Source: Oscarella lobularis (lineage: Eukaryota > Porifera > Homoscleromorpha > Homosclerophorida > Oscarellidae). From it: a DNA stretch of 64,000 bases. The stretch covers positions 248,001 to 312,000 of the forward strand of contig NC_089178.1 in NCBI RefSeq assembly GCF_947507565.1. Direction: 5' to 3'. Below the pieces are notes generated by a model. That model ran no database searches, was not told the origin of the DNA, and was given only the letters and a program-made list of their open reading frames with translations. Each line of letters starts with the position of its first letter. Within the stretch, counting starts at the first letter, position 1. The translations under genes were made by a program, and so were the position numbers. Shown piece after piece: positions 55,934-64,000 of this stretch.

Positions 55934-58203
55934 TCAAGCTTGACTCGGAACCAGTCGCGCCGCCGCCTCGCCGCCAACGACGCGCTCCGACGGCGGACGA
56001 AGCGACAGACGATGCTTTTCCCAGACGGCGAGAAGCGCATCGACGAACCGATCCGTCATCTCCGGCGTGTGAAACGGACCGGGCGTCACGCGCAGCTTCT
56101 CCTCGCCGCGCGGCACCGTCGGATAATTGATCGCCTGCACGTAGATACCGTGATCATTGAGCAGATCGTCGCAGACGGCTTGGCAGGCCTTCGCTTCGTT
56201 CACTTGCACCGGTATGATGTGACTCGGCACGGCCCCAATCGGTATCCCCGCCTCCGTCAGCTTCGTCTTCGCCACGCCGACGGCACAACGATGACCCGCG
56301 CGCAACTCGCGACCCTCGTCGCCGCTCAAAATCTGTATCGACGCCAAGGCGGCGGCGACGTTCATCGGCGGCAACGCCGTCGTGAAAATGAACCCAGCGC
56401 CGTAACTTCGCACGGCGTCGACGAGATTGCGACCGCCGGCGATGTAGCCGCCGTGAACGCCGAACGCTTTTCCGAGCGTGCCGGAAACGATGTCGATGTC
56501 GGAGGCGGCACCGATTTCCTCGCCGACGCCGGCGCCTCGGCTGCCGTACAGACCGACGGCGTGCACTTCGTCGACGAACGTCAATGCGCCGTACTTGTGC
56601 GCGACGTCGCACATTCGCTTGAGCGGCGATATGGTGCCGGCCATGGAGTAGACGGACTCGAAGGCGACGACTTTCGGCGCGGCGGGATCCGCCTTTTGAA
56701 GAAGCTCCTCCAAGTGATCGACGTCGTTGTGACGAAAGATGACCTTCTTTGCGCCGCTGTGACGTATGCCTTCGATCATCGATCGATGATTGCCGGAGTC
56801 GGAGAAGTAGATCAGGTTGGGAAGTTCGTTGCCGAGCACCGTTAGGGCAGTGTCATTTGCGTTGTAGCACGAGGTGAAGAGAAGAGCGGCGTCCTTTCGG
56901 TGGAGATCGGCGATTCCTGCTTCGAGTGCTTCGTGGAGAATGCCATTGCCGGAGATATTGCGCGTGCCGCCGGCGCCCACGCCGTACTTGTCCGCCGTGT
57001 CTCTGTAAAAAAAGGTACGTGGGAAATAAGCAATCAAGCCACAGATGCATATACGTATACACTATACATATTATTATTTATAATTTTCTTATATAGAAAG
57101 AAACACTTGATCGATTATTTAGTAACCTTCATTATTACATCTAGGGGTTCTTACTTTGCTGTTCGAAGGACGGTCGGGTGACGACTCATTCCCAGGTAAT
57201 CGTTGGCACACCAGATTGTCACTTCCCTCATTTCTCGCACTGACTTTTCAGCTGATCTGTAATAGTTCTCGGCGCGTGGAAAGTTGGCAGCAAGACGTTG
57301 GACAGTCTTGAACACGCGATAGCTGGCGTCGTTCTTCTTTTCGTCCAATTTTCGACCAAAGAAAGCCTCAAAGTCGAAAGCTCCTTCACCGGAAACGAAC
57401 GTTACAACTTGAAGCGTGCGCAAACTATCACGTGGAAGCGCGCGACACCTCACCTTTCTCCATTGTCTTCTTCTCCCTGTCGTCCATCTGCTCGAAGAGA
57501 TGCGAAAACGGACAATTGGCGCCGTCTTTGGCCGAAGCCGCCACGGCATCGTCGCTTTCGGCGGTCACGGGAACGGGAACGGGCGCCGGTTTCTTCTGCG
57601 CGGCGCCATCGCCGCTCGCGGGATTCGTGAAGTCGAGCGTGCAGTGATTTCCGTTCGACGAGAGGCAATCGCGACGACACGGAAACGCGGGCGCGTGGAA
57701 CGGGCAGTAGTCCGGTCGTGACGTCACGGCAGCGTGTGCTGAAGAAAAAGATCGCGTCACATGACGACAAAGCGGAGGCAGTGCCGAGGCACGAACCCTT
57801 CCAATATCACGCCTCGAACCCTAACCCTTCCAATATCACGCCTCGGTTTGCGTACGGTTACTACTAGTCCCGTTACCATAAACGTATTAGAAGGCGAGCG
57901 GAAAGGCTTTCCTGTTCGTGCTATAGGGTGTGACACAACGCCCAACATTCCAACGGAAAAGAAACCATAAAGTTTAGGGCCCCTCTCCCACTCTAAAAGG
58001 TTAGCGAGAGACCGAGTTCCCCGCGTACCTGCCAGTGACGACGACGGTTGCTTCTGTTGCTGTTGGGCATCAGAACTCAACACCTTGCCCATGACCGGAC
58101 ATCGCGATGCGAAGATTCCGAACGACGGGCCGCTTTTTCGCAAGAAGGCGCTCGACACCCGAGTCAGAAAGGGGCACTTGGACCGAACTTGATTGAAGAT
58201 CAT
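55934..58203 (-). CDS. ALAS1: 5-aminolevulinate synthase, mitochondrial
   Basis: PLP enzyme that condenses glycine and succinyl-CoA in the first step of haem synthesis. ATG 58203 (MIFNQVRSKCPFLTRVSSAF) starts a mitochondrial presequence. Four Cys-Pro motifs lie before the catalytic core: SKCPFL, SRCPVM, DYCPFHAP and ANCPFSH, the first two close to the haem regulatory motif of vertebrate ALAS. The core begins YRVFKTVQRLAANFPRAENY and WCANDYLGMSRHP, then GVGAGGTRNISGNGILHEAL. VFESVYSM-type and FVDEVHAVGLYGSRGAGVGE follow. The PLP lysine lies in VSGTLGKAFGVHGGYIAG near 56460. NHDGIYVQAINYPTVPRGEE-like sequence and RVTPGPFHTPEM end the domain. The stop is at 55934-55936. The final core exon is long, and the first two introns (about 57756-58020 and 57005-57165) are larger than usual for this window. 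Animals with one gene are usually assigned ALAS1. Confidence 0.9.
57794..57845. repeat. direct repeat in ALAS intron 1
   Basis: aacccttccaatatcacgcctcg occurs at 57794 and 57823, a 29-bp period. Confidence 0.85.
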
Positions 58204-58317
58204 CGCTGGGAATGTGTCAAACACTGCTGACGAACGTCGAATGTTTGGGAGCGTACGAAAGGTACGTAAGGTACGTAACGACGACTGTCGCGTGAAAGTC
58301 CCGAATACGACCACGCC

Positions 58318-58323
58318 TTTATA
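58318..58323 (-). promoter_or_regulatory. TATA box of ALAS
   Basis: TATAAA on the minus strand (gtttataaaggcg), 115 nt upstream of the ALAS start codon. Confidence 0.5.
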
Positions 58324-58483
58324 AACAAAAACAACTATAGATAGATGGATAGATCCTGTCCATTCTGCATCATGCAGTTCAGGACATCCTATTCGAGTTT
58401 AAATTGCACGCCGCCGGATTCATAAGGTAACCAGCCAAGAGTTTCTAGTGTACGTATATAGAAAAATACTTTCTAGTGATCAT

Positions 58484-58489
58484 TTTATT
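58484..58489 (-). terminator. polyadenylation signal of FEM1
   Basis: AATAAA on the minus strand, 70 nt after the FEM1 stop codon. Confidence 0.6.
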
Positions 58490-58558
58490 GAAACTCTCAA
58501 AAGTGAAAATTTCAAAGGTATATAGGGGACAGGGCAGGGGGGGACACTAAGTATTCTT

Positions 58559-60460
58559 TTAGTGCTGGTCGAAACGAGCATGCAACGTCACAAACCGACG
58601 AAAACGAACGGGAAGTTGCGACGACTCAGCATCCTGTCGCATCTTTGCAACGACTCTCGCCGCAAGACACTCGAGCCGAAGAACGCCAACAAATCGGTTC
58701 ACTCGTTCAATTGTTGACTGCGGAACGCGCCCCGACTCGCGTTTTCCGTCGAGCCACGGCACCGCCATCTCGTCGTCCGAATTGCGCGTGTCGACGTGAG
58801 CGCCGGCGTCGAGGAGAATATCGATGACGTCGTCGTGCCGTTCCGTGTACCGCTTGACGGCACAGCGCGACACCCAGTGCAACGGCGTGTCGCCTTTCGT
58901 CGCCTCGCGACTATTCACTTTGGCCCCATTTCGAAGGAACTTCTTCACCAATTTCGGACTGGGAAAGGCGTGGAGCTGATAGAGTCGATCGATCGGCATC
59001 TTTTTCCACGACAAGACCAATTGCTCGGAGCACGCACAGTGCAACGGCAACAGTTTCTCGTTGCCAATCGGTCCAAGTGCTAACAAATCTCGAATGGCGT
59101 TCACTTGATTGATGCCGTCGTCCTCTGACTTCTTTCCCCACGTCAGCCACATGCCGAGTCCAGTCAGCGCGGCGACGAGCAATTCCTTCACATTGGCGCC
59201 GGATTTCATAGCGGAACGAATGCAATTGAGCGCCCAAGCGACAAAGACCTTCATCGACGGCCAATGGCGAAGTTCCTTCATACGCTGCAGTCCCGTCAAG
59301 CAGATGACGACGTTCTGCGCTATGGTGCTTGCACTATTCAAATCGAGTGCGTCGATGTCGGCGTGCTGGTCCATATCGATGGCACGTTCCCAGAGAAGAA
59401 TCGTGTGCTCGTAGTCGCCCAATTGGAGACACTCGTCGCCGCGTATGCGCAAATAGTGCGGCGTCTGCGGATGCTTGGGTCCCAGTATTCGTTCTCGCAT
59501 GAGCAGCGCATTGGTCAGGCAGTCGTCGAGCGTTTTCACGTTCAATTGCAAGTCCTCGAGCGACTTGATTTCGACCCGATCCCAATAGGCGGGACACTTT
59601 GCGACGAGATTGCGCTTTTGAGCGTTGTGCGTCTCTCGATAGTGAAGAGCGCGAATCCAAAACTCGATCGCTTTGTCCATATTGCCCTCCATGTCGGCCC
59701 AGACGGCGCCGAGCAGTTCCAAGGCGTTCGCATACTCGTCGGCGGGCGTCGAGGGCAATTCGATTAAATATTGCACGACGTCGTCGTACTTGGACGCGGC
59801 GGACAAAATTGCCGCCGTCCAGCCCTCGTGCGTCACCATGTTGGAACGCGCGCCGTGCGCGAGCAACAATTCGACAATTTCCCGACAGCCTTTCTCGGCG
59901 GCGGCGTGCAACGCCGTATCGCCGGTCACGCTGACGACGTTGGGATCGACCACGCCCCCGCCACCCCATTCGAGCAAATAGGCGACAACGCGCGCGTGTC
60001 CGCGTCCGCTCGCTATCATAAGCGGCGTCTGATTGAGCCGATTGCCGACGTTCGGCTCGGCGCCGGCATCCAAGAGCAATGTGACGACGTCCAAGTGACC
60101 GTCGAAGCAGGCGCCGCGCAGCGGCGTCGATTTCGACGTCGTAGGATGATTCACTTCGGCGCCGGCGTCGAGAAGGCTCCGAACGACTTCGACGTGGCCG
60201 GCGGTCGCCGCCGACCAGAGCGGCGTCGCGCCTTCGACGTCGCGTTCGCCTTCGAAGACGACGACGCTTTCGTATTCGATGTTGACGCCGCGCGAGCCTT
60301 TTTCGGCCGCTCGCTCGGCGAGAATTGCCTTCACGTCGGCGAGAATTGCCTTCACGTCGGCGAGATGGCCGTAGCGCGACGCGTAGAGGAGGCGTTCTTC
60401 GGCGCTGTCGTTTTTCGGCGGGCGACGCGTCGATTCGGGCGGCCACTTTGCGGACGCCAT
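58559..60460 (-). CDS. FEM1 family ankyrin-repeat substrate receptor of CUL2 ubiquitin ligase
   Basis: Intronless 633-codon gene. ATG 60460 (MASAKWPPESTRRPPKND). N-terminal ankyrin repeats: EGATPLWSAATAGHVEVVRS, STPLRGACFDGHLDVVTLLL, QTPLMIASGRGHARVVAYLL, DTALHAAAEKGCREIVELLL and GWTAAILSAASKYDDVVQYL. A TPR-like middle follows (ALELLGAVWADMEGNMDKAI; ECLQLGDYEHTILLWERAID). Two C-terminal ankyrins are seen (LLPLHCACSEQLV; GDTPLHWVSRCAV; LLDAGAHVDTRNSDDE), and near the end a VHL-box-like leucine-rich segment (RLECLAARVV). This is the layout of FEM1A/B/C, receptors for C-terminal degrons. Orthology to one vertebrate paralogue cannot be decided. A 21-bp duplication near the start adds seven residues (ADVKAIL twice). 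Confidence 0.9.
   Translation of the reverse strand: MASAKWPPESTRRPPKNDSAEERLLYASRYGHLADVKAILADVKAILAERAAEKGSRGVNIEYESVVVFEGERDVEGATPLWSAATAGHVEVVRSLLDAGAEVNHPTTSKSTPLRGACFDGHLDVVTLLLDAGAEPNVGNRLNQTPLMIASGRGHARVVAYLLEWGGGGVVDPNVVSVTGDTALHAAAEKGCREIVELLLAHGARSNMVTHEGWTAAILSAASKYDDVVQYLIELPSTPADEYANALELLGAVWADMEGNMDKAIEFWIRALHYRETHNAQKRNLVAKCPAYWDRVEIKSLEDLQLNVKTLDDCLTNALLMRERILGPKHPQTPHYLRIRGDECLQLGDYEHTILLWERAIDMDQHADIDALDLNSASTIAQNVVICLTGLQRMKELRHWPSMKVFVAWALNCIRSAMKSGANVKELLVAALTGLGMWLTWGKKSEDDGINQVNAIRDLLALGPIGNEKLLPLHCACSEQLVLSWKKMPIDRLYQLHAFPSPKLVKKFLRNGAKVNSREATKGDTPLHWVSRCAVKRYTERHDDVIDILLDAGAHVDTRNSDDEMAVPWLDGKRESGRVPQSTIERVNRFVGVLRLECLAARVVAKMRQDAESSQLPVRFRRFVTLHARFDQH
60315..60365 (-). 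repeat. 21-bp in-frame tandem duplication in FEM1
   Basis: tcggcgagaattgccttcacg is present twice (60315-60335, 60336-60356) plus a partial third. It encodes a repeated ADVKAIL in the first ankyrin region. Confidence 0.9.
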
Positions 60461-60531
60461 TTCACCTGCTCTACTTTCAGCACGTGCGTATCGCTGCGTG
60501 GCTGCGCGCGCGTTGGCTACGATGTGTTGCT

Positions 60532-61331
60532 TTATTCGATTTGTTGCAGATCTTGTTTTGTTTTTAGCAATTTTCTATATTCTGTTTTCAGATGGACGAA
60601 TTTGAGTTGGAGGCTCGCTATTTCGGCGTAGATTTCAAGAGCTGATAATAAACGAAGTGAGATGACAGGCAATAAATTTGAATTTAATTAATAATCAGCA
60701 CCCTTGATAAAATTCTTCTGTCCCATCCTGAGACTGTTGGGCACAAGAACTCCAAACCATTTCAATGGATCATTCGCCTGTTGGCTAGGTGAAGGCTCAA
60801 CTTTTTGACTGAGTCCTTCATCTCCTCCTCGATGTCTCAAATCTTCGACTTTACGCACGGAAGACGTTTCGATTGCATCATCCAATGCAACAGCTACGCA
60901 GTCACCTTCCATTTCATTGCTACCATAGAGAAAAATTTCTTCAATTAATTAATTAATTAACTACACAATTCCGCGTTTCCATCTCAACAATCAGTCCAAT
61001 AATACTCTGTACACGTAGTGCGAGCAAAGTGATAGAAGAGATGGAAACGAGATTCTGCCTACAGTAGGGCCACTTTAGTGGCTGTCATCTGTGAGGGAAA
61101 CTGGAGCGGCGAGATTCTTTTGACGCTTGTAGCATATCTTGCCTGCGACAAGCAGAGATAGCCCTACACAGTTGAAACGCAAAGCACGTGACCGGCTACA
61201 AGTCGTCTTCGGCGTCGTTTTCTTACGTCAGTTGTGAATTTGTGGGCGGCTTTTCTCTGCTGCTGAATCTCGGCTAAAATGCCTAGAAGCTCGATGGCGA
61301 GTTCGTCTAAACGAGAGCACACCGTATTCAT
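60532..61331 (-). CDS. CCDC115: CCDC115 / VMA22-like V-ATPase assembly factor
   Basis: Endoplasmic-reticulum/Golgi factor for V-ATPase assembly. ATG 61331 (MNTVCSRLDELAIELLGILA). Exon 2 after acceptor gtgtag reads GYLCLSQARYATSVKRISPL and QFPSQM. Exon 3 (60912-60700) contains DPLKWFGVLVPNSLRMGQKN, the family signature. A first reading stops at 60688. But a donor at aagg|gtgctg (about 60697) joins to an acceptor at 60641, adding LEIYAEIASLQLKFVHLKTE and KLLKTKQDLQQIE with stop at 60532-60534. That restores the C-terminal coil seen in human CCDC115. The stop lies 72 bp from the FEM1 start. The start lies 52 bp from the divergent SIAE start. Confidence 0.82.
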
Positions 61332-61383
61332 CGAACTGTAATTTGCGCAAGTGTGCGTAGGTAGGCGCAAACCAAGTCGTAAA
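61332..61383. promoter_or_regulatory. 52-bp bidirectional promoter between CCDC115 and SIAE
   Basis: The two start codons are 52 bp apart on opposite strands. The stretch contains ctgtaatttgcgcaa (61336-61350) and gtaggtaggcgcaa. The element tgtaatttg also occurs upstream of the small Cys-rich gene and of UPF2. Confidence 0.55.
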
Positions 61384-63440
61384 ATGGAGAGAAAGGTCGT
61401 GGGCGTTCTTCTCTGCTACTCATCTCTTTTTCTCTGCGCGTCTGCTTCCATTCGCTTCTCCAATGTCTTTGGAAGCAATATGGTGCTTGTTATTCACGTT
61501 GAGCTCTCTCTCCACCCAAAGCTAACATCGTAAACCGCAGGTGTTACAGCGCGAGCCGCAGAAAGCGGTCGTTTGGGGATACAGCTCACCTCACGACGAA
61601 GTCACAGTGACCTGCGGCAACTTTCGTGATTCTGTCATGGCAGACAATCAGGGAGAGTTCTCCATTGCGTTGCCTGCGACCCATCCGGGCGGCCCCTACA
61701 CCATCGTGGCCGAATCGAAAAACGGCGGAGACAAGGCAATGTTGGAAAATGTCTTATTCGGCGACGTGTTTCTATGCGGAGGGCAGAGCAACATGCAGGT
61801 GAACTGCAGTGTAGTAACTAAGAAGGGGTCAGGATTTCTTAGTGTCTCATACAATCTATAGTTCACAGTCGACTCTGCGTTCAATGCTAGCATGGAGATT
61901 GCAGCTGCAAATAAATATTCGGACATCCGCGTTATGACGGTTGGAGAAGGTACGCAGTCTGCGACACCTCTTTCTGAGCTTGGAAGTATTGCACAAGTCA
62001 GTAGAATCTTCTCTTTCCCTACCAATCCACAAAAGTTATTCTTGACCTTTACAGAATTGGTCTGTTGCAAGCGAGGCAGCTATTGGACACGGAAACTGGT
62101 CTTACTTTTCAGCTGTCTGTTGGTTTTTTGGAAGAGACCTGTATGATACATACCACATTCCTATAGGTCTCATCAGGTTTGTATATGACTTGAGATTCCT
62201 TTTGCTAATGAGTTAGTGTGAATGTAGTGACAATTGGGGCGGAACTCCAGTGCAATCTTGGTCGGGTCCAGATGCACTGGCCAAGTGCAATCAAACATTG
62301 AGAGAAGCTACTGAAATTGTTGAAGTTCCCGGGGCTGAGATTTCACTGGGTAATTTGGTATTTCTTCTGATTTTTATTCATTATATATTTTCGTGAAGGG
62401 AGAAATTCGAATCTTTGGAATGCTATGATTGTTCCGTTTTTGAACATGCGATTAATAGGAGCAATTTGGGTAGGAGGCTTTTCATTTTTAATTAATATAT
62501 AATCACACTTTCTTTTGACGTTCAACATTTCAGTATCAAGGAGAAGCAAACGTGGGAATGGGACCTCAGCACGGAGAGACATACTACGCTGTAACTTAAT
62601 CCTGGCGTTTTGTACGAGATAATTGACAGTCTTTTTAGTGTCAATTTTCTGCAATGATTCAAGATTGGCGAGAAAAATTCAATCTCGAGAACATGTATTT
62701 TGGTTTTGTGCAGCTTGCTCCGTGGAAATCCGTGAGCCTAATGACTAACTGAGACAAGAAATCTGACAAATTTCTAGAGTGGAAGCACTCTCGTTGCTGA
62801 GCTCAGAACTGGACAAGAGGCCGCACTCAAGCTTCCGATAGTCGGAATGGCTACCGCCGTGGTAGGTGCCAATTGCGAAGTTTTAAGAAGTCTTCATCCG
62901 TTTTTCTACTAGGACCACGGGGATCTTACTTCTCCTTTTGGTAGCGTTCATCCTAGAGCCAAGCAACCAGTTGGCTTACGTCTCTCAGCCACTGCAAGAG
63001 CGCTTTTGTACAAGGAAAAACTGGTATAAATTATCTATGTATCTATCCACTCTAACCCAGTAATGGGAGGTTCTTAGGTTTACCAGGGTCCCATGATATC
63101 TAACGCTCATGCTAATGGCAATCAGGTTGTTGTCAATTTTGATCCGTCCACCCTGGGAAGTGGTCTGGAAATGAAACCGGCCGCGTGTCCCCAAGGACTT
63201 CCTCCTCAATATTGCATGGAATTTGAATTGCAGACGTCCGACCAGAAGTGGCACGCTGCTCAAGGAACCATTCAGGGCAATACCGTCGTCGTCTCAATGT
63301 CCGAAAACGTCACTTGTGTCGCTTCGGCGGCCGTGTCCGTGATCACGGTACGGTACGGGTATGCCGATTGGCCGCTGTGCACGATATTCAACAAAGAAGG
63401 CTATCCGGCCATACCTTTTTCGTACAGCATTCATGGTTGA
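61384..63440 (+). CDS. SIAE: sialate O-acetylesterase, copy 1
   Basis: Secreted or lysosomal esterase that removes acetyl groups from sialic acids. ATG 61384 ([20 protein letters not shown]) is a signal peptide. The next exon reads [20 protein letters not shown], then [12 protein letters not shown] and the nucleophile motif [10 protein letters not shown] near 61780. Later exons have [60 protein letters not shown] and [12 protein letters not shown]. The catalytic Asp/His region is [20 protein letters not shown] near 62920, and the end [12 protein letters not shown] reaches the stop at 63438-63440. The motif order and length fit SIAE. A second copy starts 200 bp downstream. Confidence 0.9.
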
Positions 63441-63639
63441 AGAAAACGCTCACCTTTTCTTCAAACTCACGTTTTTTATTGATGGTATTTTTTTACGTAT
63501 TGAATTTGATGGCGTCGTCTACTCCATTGGGCCAGCAGAACGCAGCAACGAAGGTATACATATACATACATATATGTATGTATGTATGCTGATTCGTCCT
63601 AATCAAAATCGTAGGAGTATCATTTATCACGCGGTACTC
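63441..63639. other. spacer between the SIAE copies
   Basis: 199 bp with a catata/gtatg microsatellite at 63553-63588. No coding evidence. Confidence 0.5.
63553..63588 (+). repeat. tatacata/tgta microsatellite
   Basis: tatacatatacatacatatatgtatgtatgtatg, largely self-complementary, in the spacer between the two SIAE genes. Confidence 0.85.
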
Positions 63640-64000
63640 ATGGAGGGAAGCGTAGTGGGCGTTGCTCTCTGTTTCTCGTCTCTTTTTCTCTGCGCGTCTG
63701 CCTCCATTCGCTTCTCCAATGTCTTTGGTGACAACATGGTGCTCGCCACGTGCTCTCTGTTCCTACTGAGCTCTGTCAAGGCTTGCATTGTGCATTGCAG
63801 GTCTTGCAACGCGAGCCGCAGAAAGCGGTCGTTTGGGGATACAGCTCGCCTCACGACGAAGTCACAGTGACCTGCGGCAACTTTCGCGACTCTGTCATGG
63901 CAGACGATCAGGGAGAGTTCTCCATTGCGTTGCCTGCGACCCATCCCGGTGGCCCTTACACAATCATGGCTGAATCTAAGAACGGCGGAGACAAGGCAAT
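63640..64000 (+). CDS. SIAE: sialate O-acetylesterase, copy 2 (cut by window end)
   Basis: ATG 63640 ([20 protein letters not shown]) then [14 protein letters not shown], an intron to about 63800, and [20 protein letters not shown] onward to the end of the window. The second exon differs from copy 1 at only a few bases, mostly synonymous, while the first introns differ clearly. Signal peptides are similar but not identical. A tandem duplicate, apparently intact as far as seen. Confidence 0.88.

Larger units (their letters stand above)
58204..58558. other. ALAS promoter and FEM1 3' flank
   Basis: Same-strand gap of 355 bp. It carries a minus-strand TATA box (58318-58323), a repeated aaggtacgtaaggtacgtaacg at 58257-58278 and the FEM1 poly(A) signal (58484-58489). 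No ORF was supported. Confidence 0.45.

Noticed and set aside
55793-56845. 350-codon plus-strand ORF
   Set aside because: Antisense of the ALAS catalytic exon. The minus frame has all PLP-enzyme motifs.
59334-60446. 370-codon Arg-rich minus-strand ORF and the plus ORF at 59771-60631
   Set aside because: Shadow frames of FEM1 created by GC-rich codon use.
60592-60645. Short plus-strand ORF MDEFELEARYFGVDFKS after an acceptor-like tract
   Set aside because: It is the reverse of the last CCDC115 exon, which is better supported.

Overview
The window is nuclear DNA from an animal with a very compact genome. Genes are split by many short GT-AG introns, often only 45-60 bp, and intergenic gaps are commonly 5-250 bp. 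The gene set (laminin beta, BRPF-type PZP/bromo/PWWP protein, SLMAP, CTTNBP2, FANCE, NEDD1, TMEM138, minor-spliceosome ZCRB1) is metazoan. The compactness, single-copy orthologues and odd laminin architecture fit a non-bilaterian such as a homoscleromorph sponge, but that placement is inference. No mitochondrial, bacterial-operon, CRISPR or tRNA content was seen. Names come from recalled similarity to known families, not from a search.

Layout. 1-427: 3' end of an unidentified gene (+). 604-8441: laminin beta-like chain (-), divergent from BRPF (8898-13708, +). 13.8-15.9 kb: relic zone with a broken agarase-like glycoside hydrolase, a GFOD-like fragment, tandem repeats and a small unidentified ORF. 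16.06-20.5 kb: MRPL46 (+), UTP23 (-), an unidentified coiled-coil/AT-hook protein (-), TMEM138 (-). 20.5-33.8 kb: a head-to-tail + strand run CCDC77, SLMAP, APEH, FANCE and an intronless GH92 mannosidase. 33.9-38.8 kb: NEDD1 (-) divergent from EFCAB12 (+). 38.9-42.7 kb: ALDH5A1-like SSADH, ZCRB1, a small His-rich ORF. 43.2-48.4 kb: CTTNBP2. 48.7-55.5 kb: a tiny Cys-rich protein and UPF2. 55.9-61.3 kb: ALAS, FEM1 and CCDC115 (all -). 61.4-64.0 kb: two tandem sialate O-acetylesterase genes, the second cut by the window end.

Functional themes. Several genes serve cilia or centrosomes (TMEM138, CCDC77, NEDD1, EFCAB12) and sit in two divergent pairs whose short shared promoters carry RFX X-box-like sequences. 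Others serve RNA biology (UTP23, UPF2, ZCRB1), chromatin and DNA repair (BRPF, FANCE), STRIPAK (SLMAP, CTTNBP2), glycan turnover (GH92, SIAE) and mitochondria (MRPL46, SSADH, ALAS). The most unusual items are a laminin beta chain with an extra type-A domain IV, the intronless GH92 gene starting 5 bp after the FANCE stop, and the agarase-like relic.
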